The notes under the pieces: generated by a model | Databases searched by the model: none | The model's input: only the letters and a program-made list of their open reading frames with translations | Told to the model about the DNA's origin: nothing | DNA from: Thermoleophilia bacterium | GTDB lineage: Bacteria; Actinomycetota; Thermoleophilia; Gaiellales; Gaiellaceae | NCBI GenBank assembly: GCA_014534415.1 | Contig: JACVRM010000006.1 | Span: 1 to 27,354, forward strand | DNA length: 27,354 bases | Reading direction: 5' to 3' | In this document: piece after piece, positions 21,421 to 27,354 of the stretch | How positions within the stretch are numbered: the first letter of the stretch is position 1 | Layout: each line of letters begins with the position of its first letter | Made by a program: the position numbers and the translations under genes

Positions 21421-22947
21421 ATGAGCAAACAGACGGCGGCACTCCTCGAGGCACGTGGAGTCGCGAAGCACTACGGGCCCGTTGCCGCCCTGCGCGCCGC
21501 CGACCTCTCCGTCGCGCCGGGCGAGATCCACGCCCTGCTCGGCGCGAACGGCGCCGGCAAGAGCACGCTCGTCAAGTGCCTTTCCGGCGTGATCCGGCCG
21601 GATACCGGCACGATCTCGTTCGGCGGAAGGGCCGTTCGGGCGCGCTCGCCGATGCACGCTGCCCGCCTGGGTCTGGCGCCCGTCTTCCAGGATCCGGCGC
21701 TCGTGCCCGACCTGTCCGTCACGCAGAACCTCCGCCTGACCGGCATGCCGCTCGGACGCGTGCGGGCGGAGCTCGCGGCGATGGAGCTCAGTGTCAACTT
21801 CAACGAACAGGTCGGCGACCTGGCGCTTCCGGTGCTGCGGATGCTCGACCTGGCTCGCGCTCTCGCCCGCGATCCGCAGCTCCTCATCCTGGACGAGATC
21901 ACGGCCGCGCTGCCGTCGGACCTCGCCGAGCGCGTGTTCGCGGTGATGCGCGAGCGGCGTGAGAAGGGTCGCTCCGTGTTGTTCATCACGCACCGCCTCG
22001 CCGAGGTCATCGCCATTTGCGACCGTGCCACCATCCTGCGCGACGGACGAGACGTGGGCACGATGGTTCCGCGGGAGGGCGGAGAGGCGCGGATCGTGGA
22101 GATCATGCTCGGCCCCGAGGCGGCTCGCGCCGAGGCCCGGGCCGCCGAGCTCTCGGAGGACGACGTGGCGGTCGCTCCCGATGCGCGCGAACGGCCGGAT
22201 GCCGTGGCGGCGGACGCGGTGCTCGAGCTGGACGGCCTGCGCGCGGGCAACGTCCAGGAGCTCTCGCTGAGGATCGCGGCGGGCGAGGTCGTCGGGGTGG
22301 CGGCGCTCGAGGGCCAGGGCCAGGACGAGCTCTTCGAGGTGCTCGCAGGCGAGCGGAAGCCGGAGAGCGGCGAGGTTCGACTGCGTGGCAAGCCGTTTCG
22401 GGCGCGGCACCCGTACGACGCGATTCGCAAGGGGGTCGTGCTCGTGCCGCCCGACCGGCTGCTGGCGCTGCTGCCGCAGCGGTCGGTACGTGAGAACGTC
22501 GCTGCGCCGCACTACAGCACGCCGCTGCGCTGGGGGCCGATCAACATGCGCGACGAGGGCCGGCGCGTGCGGCACGCCGTCGATGCGCTGCAGATCGACA
22601 TGCGGGCGGCCCGTCAGGTGCGTCGGCTGTCGGGCGGCAACCAACAGAAGGTCACGATCGCCCGGTGGCTCGCGTCGGGGTTCACGACGCTGCTGTGCAA
22701 CGACCCGACGCGCGGCGTAGACGTCGGGACGAAGCGGCAGGTGTACACGCTGCTGCGCGAGCTCGCCGCAGACGGCGCGGCCATCCTCTTCTTCAGCTCC
22801 GAGCTGGCCGAGTTTCCGCTCGTCTGCGACCGGGTGCTGACGGTGTACGGGGGCCGCGTGACGGCGGAGCTTCCCGGCCCCGCCGCGGACGAGGCGTCGC
22901 TGCTCCAGGCGATGCACGGGCTGGATCTCGAGGAGGCCGTTGCATGA
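21421..22947 (+). CDS. Sugar ABC transporter ATPase, RbsA/MglA-type tandem NBD protein
   Basis: The 508-residue protein starts at ATG 21421 and drives sugar import at the membrane. NBD1 (about 8-245) has Walker A GANGAGKST and Walker B LLILDEITAALPSD. Its signature LSxGQ is replaced by LALPVLR, and the Pro normally after DE is Ile. NBD2 (about 265-500) lacks a Walker A (ALEGQGQDELFE instead) but has a good signature LSGGNQQK and Walker B LLCNDPTRGVDVGTK. So one complete ATP site can form from Walker A/B of NBD1 and the signature of NBD2, the arrangement expected in RbsA-type proteins. The stop overlaps the first permease start (ATGA). Confidence 0.93.
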   Translation: MSKQTAALLEARGVAKHYGPVAALRAADLSVAPGEIHALLGANGAGKSTLVKCLSGVIRPDTGTISFGGRAVRARSPMHAARLGLAPVFQDPALVPDLSVTQNLRLTGMPLGRVRAELAAMELSVNFNEQVGDLALPVLRMLDLARALARDPQLLILDEITAALPSDLAERVFAVMRERREKGRSVLFITHRLAEVIAICDRATILRDGRDVGTMVPREGGEARIVEIMLGPEAARAEARAAELSEDDVAVAPDARERPDAVAADAVLELDGLRAGNVQELSLRIAAGEVVGVAALEGQGQDELFEVLAGERKPESGEVRLRGKPFRARHPYDAIRKGVVLVPPDRLLALLPQRSVRENVAAPHYSTPLRWGPINMRDEGRRVRHAVDALQIDMRAARQVRRLSGGNQQKVTIARWLASGFTTLLCNDPTRGVDVGTKRQVYTLLRELAADGAAILFFSSELAEFPLVCDRVLTVYGGRVTAELPGPAADEASLLQAMHGLDLEEAVA

Positions 22948-23939
22948 GTGCACCGGCCGCCGCAATCGCTTTTCGCGGAACGGCGGCATGGCGACGCAAC
23001 CTGCGGCTCCACGGGTGGACAGTCGCCGTCTGGCTGGTGCTGCTCGCGCTCGTCCCGTACTGGCGCTCGCTCTCCCAGCAGGACCTCGAGTTCGACTTGC
23101 AGGCGGTCGCCATCGACGCGCTCCCGCTCTGTTTCGCGGCGATGGCTCAGGCCGTGATCGTCATCTCCGGAGGCATCGACCTCTCGATCGGCTCGATGAT
23201 GGGCGTCGTCAACGTCCTCTCCGCGAAGCACATGATCGGCATGAGCTTTCGAGAGGCCCTCGCGTTCTCGCTGCTCATCCTCGTACTGACGGCGCTCGCC
23301 GGCGCGTTCACGGGGCTGATCATCACGCTCTCGCGCATTCCCGACATCGTCGTGACGCTCGGGATGCTCTTCGTCTGGCAGGGCGTCGCGCTGTGGATCA
23401 TGGAGATCCCCGGCGGCGGCGCGCCGCTCCAGTATTCGGACCTCGCGCTCGGGAGCGTCGGCTCCACTTTGATACCGAACGCGCTCGTCGTCGTCCTGGT
23501 CGCGTTCGCGCTCGTCTGGCTGCCGCTTCGCTGGCTGCGACCCGGGCTGGCGATCTACGCGGTCGGCTCGAACCGGACGGCGGCCTACCTGAGCGGCATC
23601 GGCGTCGCGCGAACGCGTGTGGGCGCGTACATGCTCGGCGGCGTCTTCACGGGGCTGGGCGGGCTCGCGCTGACCGCGTCCTCGGGGATCGGCGACCCGA
23701 ACGCGGGCGTGACGTACACGCTCAACAGCGTCGCGGCCGTCGTCCTCGGAGGTGTCGCTCTGGTCGGCGGCGTTGGCGGGCTGATCGGCCCGATCGCGGC
23801 TGCTCTCGTGCTCACAATGTCGAAGATCATCCTGTTGCTGCGCGGCACTGATCCGAACTACGCGAACGTCTATCAGGGTGCCCTGATCATCTTCGTCGTC
23901 GTGATCGGCGGACTGCTCGCCAGGAAGACCCGCTCGTGA
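22944..23939 (+). CDS. Sugar ABC transporter permease 1 (RbsC-like)
   Basis: The 331-residue membrane protein of the BPD_transp_2 family has about nine hydrophobic segments. The family motif VIVISGGIDLSIGSMMG is near residue 70, and the cytoplasmic coupling region YAVGSNRTAAYLSGI near 213 is followed by GGVFTGLGGLALTAS. Segment VAAVVLGGVALVGGVGG is the late glycine-rich helix seen in RbsC. The ATG at 22944 overlaps the ATPase stop, and the gene is coupled to permease 2 by a GTGA overlap. The two permeases probably form a heterodimer. Confidence 0.92.
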   Translation: MSAPAAAIAFRGTAAWRRNLRLHGWTVAVWLVLLALVPYWRSLSQQDLEFDLQAVAIDALPLCFAAMAQAVIVISGGIDLSIGSMMGVVNVLSAKHMIGMSFREALAFSLLILVLTALAGAFTGLIITLSRIPDIVVTLGMLFVWQGVALWIMEIPGGGAPLQYSDLALGSVGSTLIPNALVVVLVAFALVWLPLRWLRPGLAIYAVGSNRTAAYLSGIGVARTRVGAYMLGGVFTGLGGLALTASSGIGDPNAGVTYTLNSVAAVVLGGVALVGGVGGLIGPIAAALVLTMSKIILLLRGTDPNYANVYQGALIIFVVVIGGLLARKTRS

Positions 23940-24931
23940 CGGCCGCGCCCGAGGCGCTCGCGCGGCCGGGCAGGCTCCGAGCCGCCCAGCAGTTCCTCGC
24001 CGACAACCCGGTCATCGTCCTGGTCGGCGTGCTCGCCGTCCTGTTCATCGTCACCGACATCGTCAACCGGCGCGACATCGGCGAGCCGTTCATCACCTGG
24101 AACCAGCTGTCGACGACCTTGCTCGTCGCCGCGCCGCTGGGGATGATCGCGGCCGGCCAGACGCTCGTGATGCTGACCGGCGGGATCGACCTCTCGGTCG
24201 CGCTCACGGCCACCGCCGCCGCGTTCGCCACCTCCTGGCAGGGCGGAAACGGGGAAGTGCAGGGGGTCGCCGCGGGCCTCGCCGTCGGCTTGGGCATCGG
24301 CCTCGTGAACGGCATCGGCGTGGGCATCTTCCGCGTGAACCCGCTGATCATGACGCTGGGGACGTCGTCGGTGACCTTCGGGCTGCTCTCCATCTACGCG
24401 GGCAAGCCCTTCGAGAAGATCGTCCCGGAGATCGTCTCGACGCTCGGGTCGGACCGGTTCTTCGACTACTTGCCGGCCAACCTGCTGCTCTGGGTGGCGG
24501 TGGCGGCCATCCTGATTCTCGGTCTGCGCTACACGGGCTACGGGCGAATGCTGTACGCCGTGGGCGACAACCCGGTCGCCGCGCGGCTAGCCGGGGTGCG
24601 GCTGTGGCAGGTGCGCGTCGTCGTCTACGCGCTCTGCGGCGTGTTCAGCGCGCTCGGCGGGCTGCTGCTCGTCGGTTTCACCGCCAATCCCGATCTTGGT
24701 CTCGCCACGCCCTACCTCCTCCAGTCGGTGGCGGCGGTCGTGATCGGAGGAACCTCGATCTTCGGGGGCTGGGGAGGCTACTCCGGGACGATCGTCGGCG
24801 TGCTGATCCTCACCGTGCTCGGTTCGCTCCTCACGCTGCTCGACGCGGAGGAATGGCAGCGCCAGGTCATCTACGGGTCGATCATCATCGTGCTGACGGC
24901 GATCTACGCCCGCGTGTCCGGCACGGATTGA
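23936..24931 (+). CDS. Sugar ABC transporter permease 2 (RbsC-like)
   Basis: The 331-residue protein is a paralogue of permease 1, with GQTLVMLTGGIDLSVALTAT, YAVGDNPVAARLAGVRLW and CGVFSALGGLLLVG at matching positions, and VAAVVIGGTSIFGGWGG near 268. It has about nine membrane helices. The start is GTG 23936, overlapping the previous stop. It differs enough from permease 1 that a recent duplication is unlikely. The IolC-like kinase begins 25 bp after it. Confidence 0.92.
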   Translation: MTAAPEALARPGRLRAAQQFLADNPVIVLVGVLAVLFIVTDIVNRRDIGEPFITWNQLSTTLLVAAPLGMIAAGQTLVMLTGGIDLSVALTATAAAFATSWQGGNGEVQGVAAGLAVGLGIGLVNGIGVGIFRVNPLIMTLGTSSVTFGLLSIYAGKPFEKIVPEIVSTLGSDRFFDYLPANLLLWVAVAAILILGLRYTGYGRMLYAVGDNPVAARLAGVRLWQVRVVVYALCGVFSALGGLLLVGFTANPDLGLATPYLLQSVAAVVIGGTSIFGGWGGYSGTIVGVLILTVLGSLLTLLDAEEWQRQVIYGSIIIVLTAIYARVSGTD

Positions 24932-24956
24932 CGCCGGCAGCGACGCTCGCATCGCC

Positions 24957-25895
24957 GTGACGCTCGAGCTCCTGACGGTCGGCCGCGTCTCCGTCGACCT
25001 CTACCCGGAGCAGATCGGCGTGCCGCTCGAGGAGGTGCGCGCGTTCCGGAAGATGCTCGGCGGCAGCCCCGCGAACGTCGCCGTGGCGGCCGCGCGGCTC
25101 GGCCGCCGGACGGCGCTCGTGACGAAGGTCGGGGACGATCCCTTCGGCCGGTACGTGCGCCGCGCGCTCGAGGAGTTCGGCGTCGAGGCCTCCCGTGTCG
25201 GGACGCACCCGTCGCTTCGCACCCCGCTCGCGTTCTGCGAGGTCTTCCCGCCCGATCGCTTCCCGCTCCTGTTCTACCGCGCGCCCCGGGCGCCGGACCT
25301 CGAGCTCGAGCCGGGCGACATCGACCTCGAGGCGGTCGCGAGCGTTCCGCTCTTCTGGACGACCGGCACCGGGCTCTCGGAGGAGCCGAGCCGCTCGACC
25401 ACGCTGGAGGCGCTCGAGCGGCGCGGCCGCCGGCAGGTAACGGTCCACGATCTGGACTACCGCGCGGCGTTCTGGTCCCGCACCGAGGAGGCCGCTGGCT
25501 GGAACCGCCGGGCGCTCGCCCACGCGACCGTGGCCGTGGGCAACGAGGACGAGGTCGCCGTGGTGCTCGGCGAGCGGCTGGAGCCTCGCGAGGCGGCGTC
25601 CGCGCTGCTCGAGCTCGGCGTGGAGCTCGCCGTGGTGAAGCTCGGCGGCGCCGGTGTGCTGGCCGCGACCTCCTCGACCAGCGCGGCCGTTCCGGCGGTC
25701 GCCGTGGAGGTCGTGAACGGGCTCGGCGCGGGCGACGCCTTCGGCGGCGCGCTCTGCCACGGCTTGCTCGCGGGCTGGCCGCTCGAGCGCACGCTGCGCT
25801 TCGCCAATGCGGCGGGCGCCATCGTCGCGTCGCGGCTGGGATGCGCCGACGAAATGCCCACGCTGGCCGAGGTGGAGGCGCTGTGCGAGGCGTGA
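24957..25895 (+). CDS. iolC: PfkB-family carbohydrate kinase, IolC-like
   Basis: The 312-residue kinase starts at GTG 24957. It has the PfkB N-terminal motif GGSPANVAVAAARLG (about 37-51) and the C-terminal motif VVNGLGAGDAFGGALCHGLL with catalytic Asp near 259. Several IolC-type features are present: GRVSVDLYPEQIGVPLEEV at the start, FCEVFPPDRFPLLFYR in the lid, TTGTGLSEEPSR, and HDLDYRAAFW. IolC phosphorylates 5-dehydro-2-deoxygluconate in inositol breakdown. No iolB, iolD or iolE is visible, so the true substrate may be a different sugar acid or ketose. The symbol records family resemblance. Its stop overlaps the dehydrogenase start. Confidence 0.78.
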   Translation: MTLELLTVGRVSVDLYPEQIGVPLEEVRAFRKMLGGSPANVAVAAARLGRRTALVTKVGDDPFGRYVRRALEEFGVEASRVGTHPSLRTPLAFCEVFPPDRFPLLFYRAPRAPDLELEPGDIDLEAVASVPLFWTTGTGLSEEPSRSTTLEALERRGRRQVTVHDLDYRAAFWSRTEEAAGWNRRALAHATVAVGNEDEVAVVLGERLEPREAASALLELGVELAVVKLGGAGVLAATSSTSAAVPAVAVEVVNGLGAGDAFGGALCHGLLAGWPLERTLRFANAAGAIVASRLGCADEMPTLAEVEALCEA

Positions 25896-26875
25896 CCAAA
25901 CTCGCGCCGGGCCGCGGGCACGTGGAGCTCGCGGAGCGGCCCGAACCGTCGGCGCCGGCCGGTCACGTCGTGCTGGACGTCGTCGGCGCCGGCATCTGCG
26001 GCACGGACCTCCACATCCACGACGGCGAGTACGAGACGGTCACGCCGGTCACGATGGGCCACGAGGTCTCCGGAGTGGTCGCGGAAGTCGGGGAGGGAAT
26101 CGACGAGTCGTGGCTGGGAGCGCGGGTCGTCAGCGAGACGTACTTCTCAACGTGCGCGCGCTGCGCGCACTGCCGCGCCGGCCGCCGGAACCTCTGCCCG
26201 GAGCGGCGCTCGATCGGAACCCATGTCGACGGTGCCTTCGCGCCTCGGCTGCTCGTGCCGCTCTCCAATCTGCACCGCGTGCCGGAGACGCTGGACGGGC
26301 ATGCGGCCGCACTCTGCGAGCCGCTCGCCTGCGTCTGCCACTCCGTGCTCGAGCCGGACGCCGTCCGGCCCGGCGACGAGGTGCTCGTCACGGGTCCCGG
26401 CCCGGTCGGCCTGCTCGCCGCGCAGGTCGCCCGGGCGGCCGGCGGCAGCGTGCACGTACGCGGCACCGCGCGCGACGAGCGGCGGCTCGCCGCCGCCCGC
26501 ACGCTCGGCTTCGAGACGAGCACGACGGCGGACGAGGCGGTGGAGGCGGACGTCGTGATCGAGTGTTCCGGCGACGAAGCGGGCATCGCCTTCGCGATCG
26601 CAGCCGCCCGCCGCGGCGGGCGCTACGTCCAGATGGGGCTGGCCGGCAAGCCCGTCACGGTGCCGTTCGATCTCATCTGCTTCCACGAGCTGGTCCTCAC
26701 CTCGGGCTTTGCCAGTACGCCGTCGTCGTGGGCGGCCGCCCTGGAGCTCGTCGAGCGGCGCGCGGTCGATCTCGAGGCGCTCGTCTCGGAGGTCGTGCCG
26801 CTCGCGGAGTGGCAGGACGCCTTCGCTGCCACCCGCTCGGGCCAGGGCATCAAGTTCGTGCTCGATCCGCAATGA
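25883..26875 (+). CDS. Zinc-dependent medium-chain alcohol/polyol dehydrogenase
   Basis: The product is about 330 residues of the zinc MDR family (sorbitol, threonine and related dehydrogenases), oxidising a polyol or sugar alcohol with NAD. Seen are CGTDLHIHDG with catalytic-zinc Cys, MGHEVSGVVAEVG with the GHE motif, and four structural-zinc Cys in CARCAHCRAGRRNLC. Also present are EPLACVCHSVLE, the Rossmann motif VLVTGPGPVGLLAAQVA near 170, and a C-terminal QGIKFVLDP. The start is probably GTG 25883, four bases after GGAGG, giving MRGVTKLAPGRGHVEL, which matches family N-termini; GTG 25892 is an alternative. Either way it overlaps the kinase gene, and its stop overlaps the HAD gene. Confidence 0.9.
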   Translation: MRGVTKLAPGRGHVELAERPEPSAPAGHVVLDVVGAGICGTDLHIHDGEYETVTPVTMGHEVSGVVAEVGEGIDESWLGARVVSETYFSTCARCAHCRAGRRNLCPERRSIGTHVDGAFAPRLLVPLSNLHRVPETLDGHAAALCEPLACVCHSVLEPDAVRPGDEVLVTGPGPVGLLAAQVARAAGGSVHVRGTARDERRLAAARTLGFETSTTADEAVEADVVIECSGDEAGIAFAIAAARRGGRYVQMGLAGKPVTVPFDLICFHELVLTSGFASTPSSWAAALELVERRAVDLEALVSEVVPLAEWQDAFAATRSGQGIKFVLDPQ

Positions 26876-27354
26876 GGGTGGCCGCCGTCGTCTTCGACTG
26901 CGACGGCACGCTCGTCGACTCGGAGCCGCTCGCCTGGCGATCGTGGGAGCGCGAGTTGCGGGCGCACGGCTACGCGCTCACGCAGGCCGACGTGGAGAGC
27001 ACGCGCGGGCGCTCGTACGCCGAGGTGCACGCGCACTTCGCGGAGCGGATCGAAGGCTTGCCGGACGCCGCGGCGTTCTGGCCGCGCTTCTCAGGGACGC
27101 TCTTCGAGCTTCTCGAGTCCGAGCTGACGCCGTTCGAGGACGCCATCGCCACGGCGCGGCAGCTCGACGGACGCGGCATCCGTATCGCGATCGCGTCGTC
27201 CAGCCCGCGCGAGCGCCTCGACCGGACGCTGCGCGCGGCCGGTCTCGGGGAGCTGTTCGACGTGACGGTCGCGGGCGACGAGGTCGAGCGCGGCAAGCCG
27301 GCCCCCGATCTCTTCCTCGCCGCGGCGCGCCGGCTCGGCGTCCCGCCCGAAGAC
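26872..27354 (+). CDS. HAD-superfamily phosphatase/phosphoglucomutase-like, cut by right window edge
   Basis: 161 codons are visible from ATG 26872, which overlaps the dehydrogenase stop. HAD motif I is VVFDCDGTLVDSEP with nucleophile and acid Asp residues, motif II is IAIASSSPRERL, and motif III Lys is in VERGKPAPDLFL. An alpha-helical cap lies between motifs I and II, so this is a subfamily I enzyme like beta-phosphoglucomutase or sugar-phosphate phosphatases. The final Asp motif IV lies beyond the window. Its tight coupling to the polyol dehydrogenase suggests it acts on a sugar phosphate of the same pathway. Confidence 0.9.
   Translation, partial: MRVAAVVFDCDGTLVDSEPLAWRSWERELRAHGYALTQADVESTRGRSYAEVHAHFAERIEGLPDAAAFWPRFSGTLFELLESELTPFEDAIATARQLDGRGIRIAIASSSPRERLDRTLRAAGLGELFDVTVAGDEVERGKPAPDLFLAAARRLGVPPED

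Overview
The window is GC-rich (roughly 70% by eye) and densely coded. GTG/TTG starts are common and there are many ATGA/GTGA stop-start overlaps. Gene content (a purLF/purMN split, Hanks-type kinase, TPR-cyclase fusion, M29 aminopeptidase, RbsA-type transporter) fits a GC-rich actinobacterium. My best guess is a Thermoleophilia/Gaiellales-like lineage. That is inference from protein style, because no rRNA or other phylogenetic marker is present. No tRNA, rRNA, CRISPR array, insertion sequence or phage gene was seen.

Layout. (1) 1-6638: purine biosynthesis on the minus strand in two blocks, purL-purF and purM-purN (purN runs off the left edge). Between them lies a plus-strand island of a CtaG-like assembly factor, a VOC-fold protein and a small two-helix membrane protein. 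(2) 6720-8316: a plus-strand coupled trio of EamA exporter, GNAT acetyltransferase and a 44-residue acidic protein. (3) 8365-16851: a signalling stretch with three class III nucleotidyl cyclase-domain proteins of different architecture and a membrane Ser/Thr kinase with a Thr-rich tail. A second VOC protein, an M29 aminopeptidase and an ABM-like protein are interspersed. (4) 16939-27354: a carbohydrate or cyclitol utilisation locus. It holds a SIS-domain isomerase/deaminase-like protein, a Gfo/Idh/MocA oxidoreductase (minus), a second SIS protein of UPF0309 type, and a complete RbsA-type ABC importer (binding protein, double ATPase, two permeases). It ends with an IolC-like PfkB kinase, a zinc medium-chain dehydrogenase and a HAD phosphatase that runs off the right edge.

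How the genes may work together. In the last region the importer would bring in a sugar, aminosugar or cyclitol. Gfo/Idh and the zinc dehydrogenase would oxidise it, the PfkB kinase would phosphorylate it, and the SIS and HAD enzymes would isomerise, deaminate, dehydrate or dephosphorylate intermediates. The combination does not match a pathway I can name and is the best candidate here for something undescribed. Its divergent gfo/SIS promoter region carries a good -35/-10 pair overlapped by a GT-N-TA-N-AC element, the core expected for a HutC-type GntR repressor, although no regulator gene is in view.

Structured non-coding DNA includes alternating inverted repeats after the second VOC gene, a perfect 11-bp stem-loop between the binding-protein and ATPase genes, nested inverted repeats between the convergent SIS1 and gfo genes, and a 7-bp inverted repeat over the TPR-cyclase start that resembles a sequence upstream of purL. 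All coordinates and motifs were read by eye, and no database search was possible.
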